Positions 1-10,530 are shown, counted from the stretch's first letter. The stretch: DNA of 64,000 nucleotides from Hyphomicrobiales bacterium (GCA_900468285.1 UBTF01000001.1:1-64000), one strand, 5' to 3'. Program-made: numbers and translations. Notes: generated from the letters alone by a model not told the origin.

Positions 1-285
1 CCGCACAAGAAGTTCATGGCAGAAGCCTACATCCTGACAAAGGAAGAAGGCGGCCGTCATACGCCGTTCTTCACGAACTACCGCCCACAGTTCTACTTCC
101 GTACGACTGACGTGACCGGTATTGTTTCGCTTCCAGAAGGCACGGAAATGGTTATGCCAGGCGACAACGTTACCGTTGCTGTTGAGCTGATCGTTCCGAT
201 CGCGATGGAAGAAAAGCTGCGCTTCGCTATTCGCGAAGGCGGCCGTACCGTCGGCGCTGGCATCGTTGCCTCGATCGTCGAGTAA
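1..285 (+). CDS. tuf: Elongation factor Tu, C-terminal end (partial)
   Basis: The window opens inside this gene; only the last 94 codons are present and the reading frame is open from base 1. The visible protein ([20 protein letters not shown], then the [18 protein letters not shown] segment) is the start of domain 3 of EF-Tu, which helps hold aminoacyl-tRNA. EF-Tu is the GTPase that delivers aminoacyl-tRNA to the ribosome. It lies just upstream of the S10 operon, the usual place for the tuf copy that ends the str operon. A strong hairpin 70 bases downstream probably ends the transcript. Identification is secure; the G domain lies outside the window. Confidence 0.97.
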   Translation, partial: PHKKFMAEAYILTKEEGGRHTPFFTNYRPQFYFRTTDVTGIVSLPEGTEMVMPGDNVTVAVELIVPIAMEEKLRFAIREGGRTVGAGIVASIVE

Positions 286-642
286 TGTTGGCTGACGGTG
301 CCTCGGCATCGTCGCAGACAACGCCGGGCAATATCCTGGCGGGATAATTCTGGACAATGGCGGTGTGAAAAGCACCGCCATTGGACGTTTGAGAAAAAGC
401 GTCATGGCGTTGCACTTTTAGTGCTTGAAAAATGCAGTGAAAGCGCGTAAACGCGCACTCACAGTTAGATGCCGGATTCGCAAGTCATTGCGCGGTTCGG
501 CGGTTCAGCAATACAGACTACCGAAATGATTGGGGTGCGCTAAGCACTCCTCTTGATTTTTGAAAATCTGCGGCGCCACGATCAACTAGGTTCATGTATT
601 TCCGCGTGCGGAAATCAATAACAAAGAACAAGGACAAGACGA
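286..642 (+). other. tuf-rpsJ intergenic region with probable S10 operon promoter
   Basis: This 357-base gap holds the tuf hairpin, a short inverted repeat around 445-459 (GCGCG and CGCGC arms) and a possible sigma-70-like promoter: TTGAAA at 560-565 followed 17 bases later by CAACTA at 583-588. No tRNA or open reading frame was found. The S10 operon must be transcribed from here or by readthrough from tuf. The promoter call is weak. Confidence 0.35.
355..383 (+). terminator. Hairpin downstream of tuf
   Basis: An 11-bp perfect stem (355-365 with 373-383, arms CAATGGCGGTG and its complement) and a 7-base loop sit 70 bases after the tuf stop. No clear T-run follows, so it may act as an mRNA 3' end stabiliser or a weak terminator rather than a classical intrinsic terminator. 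Confidence 0.5.
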
Positions 643-951
643 ATGAACGGCCAGAATATCCGTATCCGCCTCAAGGCGTTTGATCACCGGATCCTCGATG
701 CCTCTACCCGTGAAATCGTGTCGACCGCCAAGCGCACCGGCGCCAGCGTTCGCGGCCCGGTTCCGCTGCCTACCCGCATCGAAAAGTTTACTGTCAACCG
801 CTCTCCCCACGTTGACAAGAAGAGCCGTGAGCAGTTCGAAATGCGGACGCACAAGCGTCTTCTCGATATCGTTGACCCAACCCCGCAGACTGTCGATGCT
901 CTTATGAAGCTCGACCTCGCTGCTGGCGTTGATGTGGAAATCAAGCTCTAA
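643..951 (+). CDS. rpsJ: 30S ribosomal protein S10
   Basis: This 102-residue protein matches S10 over its full length, beginning [19 protein letters not shown] and carrying the conserved [28 protein letters not shown] loop region (about residues 37-65). S10 sits in the head of the 30S subunit and in some bacteria also acts with NusB in antitermination. It is the first gene of the S10 operon. An AGGA sequence lies 9 bases before the ATG. A 170-base gap separates it from rplC. Confidence 0.98.
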
Positions 952-1121
952 GACCTCGGCCTGACCTTGCGAAAGTAAGGGCCGATATAACAAGGAAGGT
1001 ACGTGGAGTAATCCAACGTCTTCCAATCCGGAGACCGGAAACATCGTGAGATGTCGAAGGGAACTCCTTAACAAAGGCCAGAGAGGGTTTTCCCTTCAAG
1101 GCTCGCAAGAGGATTGAACCA

Positions 1122-1763
1122 ATGCGTTCAGGTGTGATTGCACAGAAAGTGGGTATGACCCGCGTCTATAACGACGCCGGGGAGCATATCCCAGTAACAG
1201 TATTGCGTTTGGACAACCTTCAGGTTGTTTCACAGCGCACGGAAGACAAGAATGGCTACACCGCAGTTCAGCTCGGTGCAGGCCAGTCCAAGGTCAAGAA
1301 CACGTCGAAGGCGCTCCGCGGTCATTTCGCTGCCGCCAGCGTCGAGCCGAAAGCAAAGCTCGTCGAGTTCCGGGTTTCCCCCGAGAACCTCATCGACGTC
1401 GGTGCAACACTGACCGCAGATCATTTCCAGGCAGGCCAGCTGGTAGACGTTACCGGCACCACGATCGGTAAGGGCTTCGCCGGTTCCATGAAGCGCCACA
1501 ACTTCGGTGGTGGTCGCGCTTCGCATGGTAACTCGATCTCGCACCGTGCACATGGTTCGACTGGTTCGAACCAGGATCCGGGCAAGGTCTGGAAGGGCAA
1601 GCGCATGGCCGGTCACATGGGCCAGACACGCGTCACCACCCAGAACCTGGAAGTGGTCTCGACCGATGAAGGTCGTGGTCTGATCCTCGTGAAGGGCGCC
1701 GTTCCCGGTTCCAAGGGTTCCTGGATCATCGTCCGCGACGCCGTTAAGTCGGCAGCGAAGTAA
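1122..1763 (+). CDS. rplC: 50S ribosomal protein L3
   Basis: The 213-residue product starts [20 protein letters not shown], and near residues 125-160 has the [22 protein letters not shown] segment that reaches the peptidyl transferase centre and includes the Gln/Asn-rich methylation region ([20 protein letters not shown]). L3 is an early assembly protein of the 50S subunit. An AGAGGA motif precedes the ATG. rplD follows after 13 bases. Length is normal for the family. Confidence 0.98.
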   Translation: MRSGVIAQKVGMTRVYNDAGEHIPVTVLRLDNLQVVSQRTEDKNGYTAVQLGAGQSKVKNTSKALRGHFAAASVEPKAKLVEFRVSPENLIDVGATLTADHFQAGQLVDVTGTTIGKGFAGSMKRHNFGGGRASHGNSISHRAHGSTGSNQDPGKVWKGKRMAGHMGQTRVTTQNLEVVSTDEGRGLILVKGAVPGSKGSWIIVRDAVKSAAK

Positions 1764-1776
1764 GGGAGCCTCAGCA

Positions 1777-2397
1777 ATGGAATTGAACGTCAAAACCCTC
1801 GAGGGAAAAGACGCCGGCAAGGTATCCCTGTCGGACGAAATTTTCGGCCTCGACCCACGCCAGGACATCCTGGCCCGCATGGTTCGTTACCAGCTCGCCA
1901 AGAAGCAGCAGGGAACGCACAAGTCCAAGAACCGTTCGGAAGTTTCCCGCACGGGTGCTAAGATGTACAAGCAGAAGGGTACGGGCCGCGCTCGTCACCA
2001 TTCGGCTCGCGCACCGCAGTTCCGCGGCGGCGGCAAGGCTCATGGCCCAGTCGTTCGCAGCCACGCTCATGACCTTCCAAAGAAGGTTCGTGCGCTTGCT
2101 CTGCGTCACGCACTCTCTGCAAAGCTCAAGGCAGAAGACTTGATCATCGTCGATCAGCTCGTTGCCAGCGATGCAAAGACAAAGGCTCTGCTGGGCAATT
2201 TTGCTACGCTTGGCCTGACCAACGCTCTCGTTATCGGTGGCGCTGAACTTGATGGCAACTTCAAGCTCGCAGCTCAGAACATTCCAAACGTGGACGTTCT
2301 GCCGATTCAGGGCATCAATGTTTACGACATCCTGCGCCGTGGCAAGCTGGTGCTTTCCAAGGCTGCTGTAGAGGCTCTGGAGGAGCGGTTCAAATGA
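1777..2397 (+). CDS. rplD: 50S ribosomal protein L4
   Basis: The 206-residue protein carries the L4 exit-tunnel loop, visible as [20 protein letters not shown] followed by a glycine-rich stretch (residues about 65-90). L4 lines the narrow part of the peptide tunnel and in E. coli autoregulates the S10 operon; whether that occurs here cannot be seen. The stop overlaps the rplW start in an ATGA, which suggests translational coupling. Confidence 0.98.
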   Translation: MELNVKTLEGKDAGKVSLSDEIFGLDPRQDILARMVRYQLAKKQQGTHKSKNRSEVSRTGAKMYKQKGTGRARHHSARAPQFRGGGKAHGPVVRSHAHDLPKKVRALALRHALSAKLKAEDLIIVDQLVASDAKTKALLGNFATLGLTNALVIGGAELDGNFKLAAQNIPNVDVLPIQGINVYDILRRGKLVLSKAAVEALEERFK

Positions 2398-2687
2398 CGG
2401 ATCTTCGCCACTACGATGTGATCGTATCTCCTTCGATCACGGAAAAGTCGACGCTGGTATCCGAACAGAACCAGGTCGTATTCAACGTCGCCAAGGACGC
2501 TTCGAAGCCTGAAATCAAGGCTGCGATCGAAGCACTCTTCGGCGTCAAGGTCACGGCAGTGAACACGCTTATCCGCAAGGGTAAGACCCGTCGTTTCCGT
2601 GGGTTCGCCGGTAAGCGTAAGGACGTCAAGAAAGCCGTCGTCACACTCGCCGAAGGTCAATCCATCGACGTGTCCACCGGACTCTAA
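2394..2687 (+). CDS. rplW: 50S ribosomal protein L23
   Basis: The 97-residue protein has typical L23 features: [19 protein letters not shown] near the start and [20 protein letters not shown] in the second half. L23 lies at the tunnel exit, where SRP and trigger factor dock. The ATG overlaps the end of rplD by 4 bases, and no separate strong ribosome binding site is needed. Confidence 0.98.
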   Translation: MTDLRHYDVIVSPSITEKSTLVSEQNQVVFNVAKDASKPEIKAAIEALFGVKVTAVNTLIRKGKTRRFRGFAGKRKDVKKAVVTLAEGQSIDVSTGL

Positions 2688-2731
2688 AGGTTAGGCCCAA
2701 GCGGGCAAAGACCCAAAAGGGAACAAGTAAA

Positions 2732-3568
2732 ATGGCATTGAAAAGTTTCAATCCGACCACGCCAAGCCAGCGTCAGCTGGTTATCGTGGACCGCGCTTCG
2801 CTCTACAAGGGCAAGCCGGTAAAGGCTCTTACAGAGGGCCTCAGCTCGAAGGGTGGCCGTAACAACCAGGGCCGGATCACCGTTCGTTTTCAGGGCGGCG
2901 GTCACAAGCGGACCTACCGTCTGGTTGACTTCAAACGTCGTAAGTTCGACGTTGAAGGTACGGTCGAGCGTCTGGAATATGACCCTAACCGCACCGCATT
3001 CATCGCGCTCGTGACATACACGGACGGAGAACAGGCTTACATTCTCGCGCCACAGCGTCTCGCTGCTGGTGACAAGGTGATCGCCTCCGACAAGGCAGTG
3101 GACGTGAAGCCAGGCAACACAATGCCGCTTCAGTACATTCCAGTCGGCTCGATCATCCACAACGTCGAGATGAAGCCGGGCAAGGGCGGTCAGATCGCTC
3201 GCTCCGCCGGTACCTATGTTCAGCTCGTTGGCCGCGATGCCGGGATGGCGATCCTTCGCTTGAACTCCGGTGAGCAGCGTCTGGTTCATGGCTCTTGCCT
3301 TGCATCCATCGGCGCTGTCTCTAACGCCGATCATGGCAACATCAACGACGGTAAAGCCGGTCGTTCGCGCTGGCGCGGTAAGCGTCCACACGTTCGCGGC
3401 GTCGTGATGAACCCGGTTGACCACCCTCACGGTGGTGGTGAAGGTCGCACGTCGGGTGGTCGTCACCCGGTTACCCCTTGGGGTAAACCTACCAAGGGCA
3501 AGCGCACCCGCTCGAACAAGTCGACCGACAAGTTCATCATGCGTTCGCGCCATCAGCGCAAGAAGTAA
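2732..3568 (+). CDS. rplB: 50S ribosomal protein L2
   Basis: This 278-residue protein is full-length L2. It shows the RNA-binding core ([19 protein letters not shown], residues about 40-58) and the C-terminal [18 protein letters not shown] segment with the conserved histidine needed for peptidyl transfer and subunit joining. It follows rplW after a 44-base gap with a GGGAAC-containing leader, and precedes rpsS by 15 bases. Confidence 0.98.
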   Translation: MALKSFNPTTPSQRQLVIVDRASLYKGKPVKALTEGLSSKGGRNNQGRITVRFQGGGHKRTYRLVDFKRRKFDVEGTVERLEYDPNRTAFIALVTYTDGEQAYILAPQRLAAGDKVIASDKAVDVKPGNTMPLQYIPVGSIIHNVEMKPGKGGQIARSAGTYVQLVGRDAGMAILRLNSGEQRLVHGSCLASIGAVSNADHGNINDGKAGRSRWRGKRPHVRGVVMNPVDHPHGGGEGRTSGGRHPVTPWGKPTKGKRTRSNKSTDKFIMRSRHQRKK

Positions 3569-3583
3569 GAGAGGAAGTCTCAA

Positions 3584-3862
3584 GTGGCTCGTTCAGTATG
3601 GAAAGGTCCGTTTGTTGACGGCTATCTTCTCACTAAGGCTGAGAAGGTGCGCGAAGGCGGACGCAATGAAGTGATCAAGATCTGGAGCCGTCGCTCCACG
3701 ATCCTGCCGCAGTTCGTTGGTCTGACATTCGGCGTCTACAACGGCAGCAAGCATGTGCCCGTCTCGGTCAACGAAGACATGGTCGGACACAAGTTCGGTG
3801 AATTCTCTCCGACCCGGACCTATTACGGTCATGGTGCGGACAAGAAGGCAAAGAGGAAGTAA
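3584..3862 (+). CDS. rpsS: 30S ribosomal protein S19 (GTG start)
   Basis: The 92-residue protein begins with GTG ([16 protein letters not shown]), and the GAGGAAG before it fixes the start. The conserved [20 protein letters not shown] segment and the C-terminal [19 protein letters not shown] are characteristic of S19, which forms a head complex with S13. rplV follows after 2 bases. Confidence 0.97.
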   Translation: MARSVWKGPFVDGYLLTKAEKVREGGRNEVIKIWSRRSTILPQFVGLTFGVYNGSKHVPVSVNEDMVGHKFGEFSPTRTYYGHGADKKAKRK

Positions 3863-3864
3863 TC

Positions 3865-4254
3865 ATGGCGAAGGCTAAGACCGAACGCCGGCTGAAGGAC
3901 AATGAGGCTCAGGCCATTGCCCGTACGCTCCGCGTCAGCCCCCAGAAACTGAACCTGGTTGCCGCTCTTATCCGTGGCAAGAAGGTTGATCGCGCTCTCG
4001 CCGAGCTCGAGTTCTCCCGCAAGCGTATCGCTTCCACCGTCAAGAAGACGCTGGAATCGGCTATTGCGAACGCCGAAAACAACCATGACCTCGACGTCGA
4101 CGCTCTTGTTGTCGCCGAGGCCTATGTCGGCAAGTCCATCACCATGAAGCGTTTCCACGCTCGTGGCCGTGGTCGTGCATCGCGTATCGAAAAGCCGTTC
4201 TCTCACTTGACGATCGTTGTTCGTGAAGTGGAAGAAAAAGGGGAGGCCGCATAA
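3865..4254 (+). CDS. rplV: 50S ribosomal protein L22
   Basis: The 129-residue product is L22. It contains the [20 protein letters not shown] helix and the beta-hairpin region with [20 protein letters not shown] that extends into the exit tunnel. Its stop overlaps the rpsC start by one base (TAATG), so the two genes are almost certainly co-translated. Confidence 0.98.
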   Translation: MAKAKTERRLKDNEAQAIARTLRVSPQKLNLVAALIRGKKVDRALAELEFSRKRIASTVKKTLESAIANAENNHDLDVDALVVAEAYVGKSITMKRFHARGRGRASRIEKPFSHLTIVVREVEEKGEAA

Positions 4255-4985
4255 TGGGTCAGAAAATCAATCCAATCGGCTTCCGCCTCGGCATTAACCG
4301 TACGTGGGACAGCCGCTGGTATGCGGACACTGCCGAATACGGCAAGCTGCTGCACGAAGACCTTGCTATCCGCGCTTACCTGATCAAGGAATTGAAGCAG
4401 GCTGGCATCGCTAAGGTTATCATCGAGCGTCCGCACAAGAAGTGCCGCGTGACCATTCACTCGGCTCGTCCGGGTCTGATCATCGGCAAGAAGGGTGCAG
4501 ACATCGAGAAGCTTCGCAAGAAGATTTCCGAGATGACCGCTTCTGAAACGCACCTCAACATCGTTGAAGTGCGCAAGCCTGAAATCGACGCAACGCTTGT
4601 TGCACAGTCGATCGCTCAGCAGCTTGAGCGCCGCGTGGCATTCCGCCGTGCAATGAAGCGCGCTGTTCAGTCCGCACTGCGTCTTGGCGCCGAAGGCATC
4701 AAGATCACCTGCGGTGGCCGTCTCGGCGGTGCTGAAATCGCTCGTACCGAATGGTACCGCGAAGGTCGCGTTCCTTTGCATACCCTGCGTGCGGACATCG
4801 ATTACGGTACGGCTGAAGCCGAAACCGCATTCGGCATCTGCGGCATCAAGGTCTGGATCTTCAAGGGCGAAATCCTTGAGCACGATCCGATGGCTTCCGA
4901 GCGTCGTGCGCTCGAAGGCGATGCACAGGGTCCGGCAAGCCGCGAGCGCGGCGATCGTGGCGACCGTCGCCGCGAAAACGCTTGA
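4254..4985 (+). CDS. rpsC: 30S ribosomal protein S3
   Basis: The 243-residue protein begins [20 protein letters not shown] and carries the KH domain with the [17 protein letters not shown] loop (about residues 75-92). S3 lies at the mRNA entry channel of the 30S subunit and contributes to helicase activity. The C-terminal tail is a charged, low-complexity extension rich in Arg, Asp and Gly, as in other rhizobial S3 proteins. rplP follows after 38 bases. Confidence 0.98.
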   Translation: MGQKINPIGFRLGINRTWDSRWYADTAEYGKLLHEDLAIRAYLIKELKQAGIAKVIIERPHKKCRVTIHSARPGLIIGKKGADIEKLRKKISEMTASETHLNIVEVRKPEIDATLVAQSIAQQLERRVAFRRAMKRAVQSALRLGAEGIKITCGGRLGGAEIARTEWYREGRVPLHTLRADIDYGTAEAETAFGICGIKVWIFKGEILEHDPMASERRALEGDAQGPASRERGDRGDRRRENA

Positions 4986-5023
4986 TTGACGCTGGCGAAA
5001 GATAAGCTCGGAGAAGTTAGAAA

Positions 5024-5437
5024 ATGTTGCAGCCAAAGCGTACTAAGTACCGTAAGCAGTTTAAGGGTCGCATCAAGGGTGTGGCCAAGGGCGGCTTTGA
5101 CCTGGCATTCGGTGAATTCGGCTTGAAGTCGCAGGAACCGAACCGCGTGAACGCGCGCGAGATCGAGGCGGCCCGCCGCGCGATCACGCGTTACATGAAG
5201 CGCGCTGGTCGTGTGTGGATCCGCGTATTCCCAGACACTCCGGTTACGGCGAAGCCGACCGAAGTCCGTATGGGTAAGGGCAAGGGTTCTGTTGAATACT
5301 GGGCATGCAAGGTCAAGCCCGGTCGTATGATGTTCGAGATCGACGGTGTTTCCGAGGAGATCGCCCGCGAGGCGCTCCGTCTCGGCGCTGCCAAGCTCTC
5401 GGTTAAGACGCGCTTCGTTCAGCGCATCGCAGAGTAA
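5024..5437 (+). CDS. rplP: 50S ribosomal protein L16
   Basis: The 137-residue protein begins [19 protein letters not shown] and includes the [20 protein letters not shown] loop with the conserved arginine near residue 82 that is the target of the hydroxylase RoxA in some bacteria. L16 helps place tRNA in the A site. rpmC begins 12 bases downstream after an AAGGAG site. Confidence 0.98.
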   Translation: MLQPKRTKYRKQFKGRIKGVAKGGFDLAFGEFGLKSQEPNRVNAREIEAARRAITRYMKRAGRVWIRVFPDTPVTAKPTEVRMGKGKGSVEYWACKVKPGRMMFEIDGVSEEIAREALRLGAAKLSVKTRFVQRIAE

Positions 5438-5449
5438 GGAGCAGGCACC

Positions 5450-5650
5450 ATGAAAGCCGAAGACGTTCGCGGCCTCAGCGCCGATCAGCTCAAGGACAAG
5501 CTCGCCGACCTGAAGAAGGAGCAGTTCAACCTGCGCTTCCAGAAGGCAACCGGCCAGTTGGAAAAGTCCTCGCGCATCGACGAAGTTCGCAAGGACATCG
5601 CCCGCGTGAAAACCATTGCCCGCCAGAAGGCGGCAGAAGCCAAGGCCTAA
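5450..5650 (+). CDS. rpmC: 50S ribosomal protein L29
   Basis: A 66-residue helical protein starting [20 protein letters not shown], with the family motif [17 protein letters not shown] in the middle. L29 sits by the tunnel exit with L23 and contacts trigger factor. It lies between rplP and rpsQ with 12-base spacers. Confidence 0.97.
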   Translation: MKAEDVRGLSADQLKDKLADLKKEQFNLRFQKATGQLEKSSRIDEVRKDIARVKTIARQKAAEAKA

Positions 5651-5662
5651 AGGAAGAATAAT

Positions 5663-5899
5663 ATGCCTAAACGCATTCTGCAGGGCGTCGTTGTGTCCGA
5701 CAAGAACGAGAAGACTGTCGTAGTCCGTGTTGAGCGCCGATTCGCTCACCCGCTGCTTCAGAAGACCGTTCGCCGTTCGAAGAAGTACAAGGCGCACGAC
5801 GAAAACAACCAATATAAGATCGGCGATGTCGTTTCCATCGAGGAATGCGCACCGATTTCCAAGGATAAGCGCTGGACGGTCGTTTCCGCCCAGGCATAA
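5663..5899 (+). CDS. rpsQ: 30S ribosomal protein S17
   Basis: The 78-residue protein begins [20 protein letters not shown] and contains the OB-fold signature [21 protein letters not shown]17 is a primary binder of the 16S rRNA 5' domain. It is the last gene of this block; a 232-base gap with a hairpin follows before rplN. Confidence 0.97.
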   Translation: MPKRILQGVVVSDKNEKTVVVRVERRFAHPLLQKTVRRSKKYKAHDENNQYKIGDVVSIEECAPISKDKRWTVVSAQA

Positions 5900-5960
5900 T
5901 TTCAACTGATTTTCGCGCAGCACTTGCTATATGCGCGAAAGTCTGTATGAAGCAGCGCAA

Positions 5961-5987
5961 GGACGCTCGTTCACGGGCGTTCTTTTG
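5961..5987 (+). terminator. Terminator-like hairpin between rpsQ and rplN
   Basis: GGACGCTCG (5961-5969) pairs with CGGGCGTTC (5974-5982), using G-U pairs, around a TTCA loop and is followed by TTTTGCTTTG. It lies in the 232-base rpsQ-rplN gap and could separate the S10 operon from the spc operon transcripts. Confidence 0.5.
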
Positions 5988-6131
5988 CTTTGATGCGCAC
6001 GGAAGGTCCGTTAGGAAACCACCCTGTCACGATTATTCCGCGCGAAAACAGAGACATTTCATAAGCTGGAGCAGGGGGCGGTCTCATAGACTCGCCCAAC
6101 CGGTCCGGTAACAACAAGAAGGCGACCTGAC

Positions 6132-6500
6132 ATGATTCAGATGCAAACAAACCTCGACGTGGCGGATAATTCCGGCGCACGTCGTGTCATGTGCATCAAG
6201 GTGCTGGGCGGCTCGAAGCGTAAGTATGCTTCCGTTGGCGACATTATCGTCGTTTCTATCAAGGAAGCCATTCCGCGCGGCCGCGTCAAAAAGGGCGACG
6301 TGATGAAGGCGGTCGTTGTTCGTACCGCCAAGGACATCCGCCGCGCTGACGGCAGCGTCATCCGTTTCGATAACAACGCAGCCGTTCTTATCGACAACAA
6401 GAAAGAGCCGATCGGCACCCGTATCTTCGGACCGGTTCCACGCGAACTTCGCGCTAAGAACCACATGAAGATCATCTCGCTGGCTCCAGAAGTACTGTAA
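6132..6500 (+). CDS. rplN: 50S ribosomal protein L14
   Basis: The 122-residue product starts [20 protein letters not shown] and has the L14 signature [20 protein letters not shown] plus [20 protein letters not shown] at the C-terminus. L14 forms the bridge to the 30S subunit and binds the silencing factor RsfS. It starts the spc block; an AAGGCG site precedes the ATG. Confidence 0.98.
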   Translation: MIQMQTNLDVADNSGARRVMCIKVLGGSKRKYASVGDIIVVSIKEAIPRGRVKKGDVMKAVVVRTAKDIRRADGSVIRFDNNAAVLIDNKKEPIGTRIFGPVPRELRAKNHMKIISLAPEVL

Positions 6501-6512
6501 GGAGCGATAGCG

Positions 6513-6821
6513 ATGCAGAAGATCCGCAAAGGCGACAAGGTTGTCGTATTGACCGGTAAGGACAAGGGCCGTACCGGCGAAGTAAAACAGGTTTTGCCGA
6601 AAGAAGACCGGGCTATCGTGAGTGGCGTGAACATGGTGAAGCGTCACCAGCGCCAGACCCAGAGCCAGGAAGCCGGCATCATCAACAAGGAAGCTTCCTT
6701 GCACATTTCCAACCTCGCCATCGCCGATAAGGATGGCAAGCCAACTCGCGTTGGTTTCAAGGTTGTTGACGGCAAGAAGGTCCGCGTGGCCAAGCGTTCG
6801 GGAGAAGTGATCGATGGCTGA
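6513..6821 (+). CDS. rplX: 50S ribosomal protein L24
   Basis: A 102-residue protein with an N-terminal KOW motif ([20 protein letters not shown]), as expected for L24, an initiator of 50S assembly. Its last 8 bases overlap the start of rplE, so translation of the two is probably coupled. Confidence 0.98.
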   Translation: MQKIRKGDKVVVLTGKDKGRTGEVKQVLPKEDRAIVSGVNMVKRHQRQTQSQEAGIINKEASLHISNLAIADKDGKPTRVGFKVVDGKKVRVAKRSGEVIDG

Positions 6822-7371
6822 GTCCAAGTACGAGCCGCGTCTCAAGACTGAATACGTTTCCCGTATTCGTGGCGCAATGCAGGAGAAGTTCTCCTACGCC
6901 AACGTTATGATGATCCCCAAGCTGGACAAGATCGTCATCAACATGGGCGTTGGTGAGGCGACCGCTGATTCGAAGAAGCCAACGGTTGCCGCAGGCGATC
7001 TGGCTGCTATCGCAGGTCAGAAGCCGGTTGTAACCAAGGCTCGCAATTCCATCGCGGGCTTCAAGGTTCGCGAAGGCATGCCGATCGGTGCGAAGGTTAC
7101 TCTTCGTGGCGCCCGCATGTACGAATTCCTTGATCGTCTGGTCAACATCGCGCTTCCGCGCGTTCGCGACTTCCGGGGCCTGAACCCCAAGAGCTTTGAC
7201 GGCCGTGGCAACTTCGCCATGGGCATCAAGGAGCACATTGTGTTCCCTGAGATCAACTACGATAAGGTTGATCAGATGTGGGGCATGGACATCATCGTTT
7301 GCACGACGGCGACTTCGGACGACGAAGCACGGGCTCTTTTGACAGAGTTCAACTTCCCGTTCCGTCAATAA
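6814..7371 (+). CDS. rplE: 50S ribosomal protein L5
   Basis: The 185-residue protein carries the L5 N-terminal region ([18 protein letters not shown]) and the conserved [19 protein letters not shown] segment. L5 binds 5S rRNA in the central protuberance with L18. It overlaps rplX by 8 bases and is followed by rpsN after 33 bases. Confidence 0.98.
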   Translation: MAESKYEPRLKTEYVSRIRGAMQEKFSYANVMMIPKLDKIVINMGVGEATADSKKPTVAAGDLAAIAGQKPVVTKARNSIAGFKVREGMPIGAKVTLRGARMYEFLDRLVNIALPRVRDFRGLNPKSFDGRGNFAMGIKEHIVFPEINYDKVDQMWGMDIIVCTTATSDDEARALLTEFNFPFRQ

Positions 7372-7404
7372 CCGTAACGACGAGCGTAGAAAAGGAACTC
7401 CGAT

Positions 7405-7710
7405 ATGGCGAAAACAAGCGCAGTTGAAAAGAACAAGCGCCGCCGCAAGACAGTGGCCTCGCAGGCCGGCAAGCGTGCCGCCCTGAAGGCAATTGTCATG
7501 AACCAGTCCCTTCCGATCGAAGAGCGGTTCCAGGCAACTCTGAAGCTCGCTTCGCTGCCGCGTGACGGCTCGAAGACGCGTATCCGCAACCGCTGCGAAG
7601 TAACGGGCCGTCCGCGCGCGTTCTACCGCAAACTCGGAATGTCGCGTATTGCGCTTCGCGAGTTGGGCAACTCCGGCAAGGTGCCGGGTATTGTCAAGTC
7701 GAGCTGGTAA
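7405..7710 (+). CDS. rpsN: 30S ribosomal protein S14, zinc-free type
   Basis: This 101-residue protein is the long, zinc-independent form of S14: it lacks the two CxxC pairs of the short type and has a single cysteine in [20 protein letters not shown]. It belongs to the head of the 30S subunit. GGAAC and then a short spacer precede the ATG. rpsH follows after 12 bases. Confidence 0.98.
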   Translation: MAKTSAVEKNKRRRKTVASQAGKRAALKAIVMNQSLPIEERFQATLKLASLPRDGSKTRIRNRCEVTGRPRAFYRKLGMSRIALRELGNSGKVPGIVKSSW

Positions 7711-7722
7711 GGAGACGGGCAC

Positions 7723-8121
7723 ATGACAATGACTGATCCGTTGGGTGATATGCTCACCCGAATCCGCAATGGTGCTGCCCGTCGCAAGTCGTCGGTCAAC
7801 ACGCCAGCATCCAGCCTTCGCGCACGCGTTCTCGACGTGCTGCAGGCTGAAGGCTACATTCGCGGTTATTCCAAGGTCGATTTCGAGAACGGCAAGTCCG
7901 AGCTCACCATCGAACTGAAGTACTACGAAGGCGCGTCCGTGATCCGTGAGATCGGCCGCGTTTCCAAGCCGGGCCGCCGGGTTTATGTCTCGGTCAAGTC
8001 CATTCCGCAGGTCGCGAACGGCCTCGGCATTAGCATTCTTTCGACTCCGAAAGGTGTTATGGCCGATCATCAGGCTCGCGAACAGAACGTTGGTGGCGAG
8101 GTTCTTTGCTCGGTCTTCTAA
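7723..8121 (+). CDS. rpsH: 30S ribosomal protein S8
   Basis: The 132-residue protein has the S8 N-terminus ([20 protein letters not shown]) and the C-terminal [20 protein letters not shown] segment. S8 organises the 16S central domain and in E. coli is the translational regulator of the spc operon. The ATG at 7723 (MTMTDPL) has GGAGACGG upstream; a second in-frame ATG at 7729 is an alternative. Confidence 0.98.
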   Translation: MTMTDPLGDMLTRIRNGAARRKSSVNTPASSLRARVLDVLQAEGYIRGYSKVDFENGKSELTIELKYYEGASVIREIGRVSKPGRRVYVSVKSIPQVANGLGISILSTPKGVMADHQAREQNVGGEVLCSVF

Positions 8122-8163
8122 GACTGAGCAGGGATCTCCTTAACGGACAGACAGGATAGAAAT

Positions 8164-8697
8164 ATGTCTCGTATCGGTAAAAAGCCCGTTCAGGTTCCTG
8201 CAGGTGTGACGGCCACTGTCGACGGCCAGAAGATTACTGCCAAGGGTCCTAAGGGTGAACTGTTCTTCGTCGCCAATGACGAAGTCCAGGTTAAACTGGA
8301 AGAAAACGCGGTTTCCGTAACGCCAGCCAACGACTCCAAGGAAGCTCGTTCCAAGTGGGGCATGTCCCGCACGATGGTCGAGAACATCTTCAAGGGTGTC
8401 AAGGACGGTTACGAACGCAAGCTCGAAATCAACGGCGTTGGTTATCGTGCTGCCATGCAGGGCAAGAACCTGCAGCTGGCACTCGGTTTCAGCCACGACG
8501 TGATTTACCAGACTCCGGAAGGCATCACGATTGCCGTTCCGAAGCCAACGGAAATCATTGTTTCGGGTATCAACAAGCAGCAGGTCGGTCAGGTTGCCGC
8601 GGAAATCCGCGAATACCGTGGTCCCGAGCCCTACAAGGGCAAAGGCGTCAAGTACGCTGAAGAACGGATCATCCGCAAAGAAGGCAAGAAGAAGTAA
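8164..8697 (+). CDS. rplF: 50S ribosomal protein L6
   Basis: A 177-residue protein beginning [20 protein letters not shown], with two L6 folds and the C-terminal [20 protein letters not shown] motif. L6 sits at the base of the L7/L12 stalk near the factor-binding site. It is separated from rplR by 12 bases. Confidence 0.98.
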   Translation: MSRIGKKPVQVPAGVTATVDGQKITAKGPKGELFFVANDEVQVKLEENAVSVTPANDSKEARSKWGMSRTMVENIFKGVKDGYERKLEINGVGYRAAMQGKNLQLALGFSHDVIYQTPEGITIAVPKPTEIIVSGINKQQVGQVAAEIREYRGPEPYKGKGVKYAEERIIRKEGKKK

Positions 8698-8709
8698 GGA
8701 TCACGCGAA

Positions 8710-9072
8710 ATGGCTAGCAGGAAAGAAGCACTTGCACGTCGCGCGAACCGCGTGCGCCGCCAGATCAAGGCGGTTGCCAACGGTCGCCCGCGCCTGTCGG
8801 TTCATCGCTCGTCGAAGAACATCTACGTTCAGGTCATCGATGATGTGGCTGGAAAGACGCTTGCGTCTGCCTCCACGCTCGAGGCTGATCTGCGCTCGTC
8901 CTTGAAGACGGGTGCGGACGTTGCAGCAGCTGCCGTTGTTGGCAAGCTCGTTGCAGAGCGCGCCAGCAAGGCTGGTATCAAGGATGTCGTATTCGACCGC
9001 GGCGCTTTCATCTACCACGGCCGCATCAAGGCTCTGGCTGAAGCAGCCCGCGAAGGCGGTCTGAACTTCTAA
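8710..9072 (+). CDS. rplR: 50S ribosomal protein L18
   Basis: The 120-residue protein shows the basic N-terminus and [20 protein letters not shown] core, ending [20 protein letters not shown], all typical of L18, which binds 5S rRNA. A GC-rich imperfect hairpin (around 9085-9108) lies in the 120-base gap before rpsE. Confidence 0.98.
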   Translation: MASRKEALARRANRVRRQIKAVANGRPRLSVHRSSKNIYVQVIDDVAGKTLASASTLEADLRSSLKTGADVAAAAVVGKLVAERASKAGIKDVVFDRGAFIYHGRIKALAEAAREGGLNF

Positions 9073-9192
9073 TCATCATTTCCTGCCCGGGCTTTGTCCG
9101 GGCAGGTTTCACCGGACCATGCGGGTTTCAGAAATGAAGCCGATGGTCTTTTCGTTCGCCGTTCCACCCGTAAAAGAAAAAGGAAAAGGACA

Positions 9193-9762
9193 ATGGCACA
9201 AGAAAAAAGAGGTTCTCGCGACGACCGCCAGAACCGTGAAGAGCGCGATAGCGAGTTTGTCGACAAGCTGGTCGCGATCAACCGCGTTGCGAAAGTTGTC
9301 AAGGGCGGCCGTCGTTTCGGTTTTGCTGCTCTCGTCGTCGTCGGCGACCAGAAGGGTCGCGTTGGCTTCGGTCACGGTAAGGCTCGTGAAGTTCCTGAAG
9401 CGATCCGCAAGGCAACTGAAAGCGCAAAGCGCGATCTGATCTTCGTTCCGCTTCGCGATGGCCGCACGCTGCATCACGATGTCAACGGTCGTCACGGCGC
9501 CGGCAAGGTTCTGCTGCGCTCGGCCAAGGCTGGTACCGGTATCATCGCTGGTGGTCCGATGCGCGCTGTTTTCGAAACGCTCGGCGTTCATGACGTTGTT
9601 GCAAAGTCGACCGGTTCCTCGAACCCATACAACATGGTTCGCGCAACTTTCGACGCTCTGAAGCACCAGGTTCATCCGAAGGACATCGCTGCACAGCGTG
9701 GTCTCAAGTATGCGACCCTTCAGTCCCGTCGCGCCGCTTCCGGCAACGCGACTGAAGAATAA
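9193..9762 (+). CDS. rpsE: 30S ribosomal protein S5
   Basis: The 189-residue protein starts [20 protein letters not shown], with the double-stranded RNA-binding segment ([20 protein letters not shown]) and the [19 protein letters not shown] motif. S5 is in the decoding region and affects translational fidelity. An in-frame upstream extension to 9094 exists, but the ATG at 9193 follows AAAGGAAAAGGA and gives the normal S5 start, so it is preferred. Confidence 0.97.
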   Translation: MAQEKRGSRDDRQNREERDSEFVDKLVAINRVAKVVKGGRRFGFAALVVVGDQKGRVGFGHGKAREVPEAIRKATESAKRDLIFVPLRDGRTLHHDVNGRHGAGKVLLRSAKAGTGIIAGGPMRAVFETLGVHDVVAKSTGSSNPYNMVRATFDALKHQVHPKDIAAQRGLKYATLQSRRAASGNATEE

Positions 9763-9773
9763 GGAGCAGTATC

Positions 9774-9980
9774 ATGGCCAAGAAGACTACTGAAGCCAAG
9801 ACGACTGTTACGGTCGAACAGATCGGCAGCCCAATTCGCCGCCCTGCGGTTCAGCGCCAGACGCTGATCGGCCTGGGTCTCAACAAGATGCACCGTCAGC
9901 GCACTCTGGAAGACACTCCAGCTGTTCGCGGCATGATCCGTGCTGTCCAGCATCTCGTTCGCGTCGTAGACGAGAAGTGA
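9774..9980 (+). CDS. rpmD: 50S ribosomal protein L30
   Basis: A 68-residue protein with the L30 signature [20 protein letters not shown] followed by [20 protein letters not shown]. It lies between rpsE (11 bases) and rplO (16 bases), the usual spc position. AAGGAGC precedes the ATG. Confidence 0.97.
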   Translation: MAKKTTEAKTTVTVEQIGSPIRRPAVQRQTLIGLGLNKMHRQRTLEDTPAVRGMIRAVQHLVRVVDEK

Positions 9981-9996
9981 GACGGAGGAAGTCATC

Positions 9997-10476
9997 ATGA
10001 AACTCAATGAAATTAAAGACAACGAAGGCTCGACGAAGAACCGCATCCGCGTAGGTCGCGGTATTGGTTCCGGCAAGGGCAAGACCGGTGGTCGCGGCGT
10101 CAAGGGTCAGAAGGCTCGTTCGGGCGTTGCCATCAACGGCTTCGAAGGCGGCCAGATGCCAATCTACCGTCGTCTGCCAAAGCGCGGCTTCAACAACATC
10201 TTCGCATCTGAATTCGTCACCGTTTCTCTCGGTCGCGTTCAGGCTGCTATCGATGCTGGCAAGCTCGACGCCAAGGCAACGATCGACGCAGCAGCTCTGA
10301 AGGCCGCTGGCGTGATCCGTCGTCCGAAGGATGGCGTTCGTATCCTGGCTGACGGCGAGTTGACGACGAAGGTTTCCTTCGAAGTTGCTGGCGCTTCCAA
10401 GCCTGCTGTTGAAAAGATCGAGAAGTCTGGTGGTTCCATCAAGCTTCTGGTTGTTGCAGCCGAAGCCGCAGAGTAA
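9997..10476 (+). CDS. rplO: 50S ribosomal protein L15
   Basis: The 159-residue protein has the glycine-rich N-terminal RNA-binding extension ([20 protein letters not shown]) and the [18 protein letters not shown] motif. L15 is a late assembly protein of the 50S subunit. It is the last gene before a 314-base gap with a terminator-like hairpin, which separates it from secY. Confidence 0.98.
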   Translation: MKLNEIKDNEGSTKNRIRVGRGIGSGKGKTGGRGVKGQKARSGVAINGFEGGQMPIYRRLPKRGFNNIFASEFVTVSLGRVQAAIDAGKLDAKATIDAAALKAAGVIRRPKDGVRILADGELTTKVSFEVAGASKPAVEKIEKSGGSIKLLVVAAEAAE

Positions 10477-10491
10477 TATAAGATGACGAAC

Positions 10492-10517
10492 GCCCGGGGT
10501 GTTTCACTCCGGGCTTT
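10492..10517 (+). terminator. Terminator-like hairpin after rplO
   Basis: GCCCGGGGTG (10492-10501) pairs with CACTCCGGGC (10505-10514) around a TTT loop, with one G-T pair, followed by TTTC. It lies 15 bases after the rplO stop and would partly end the spc transcript before secY. Confidence 0.6.
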
Positions 10518-10530
10518 CATGTTCTACAGT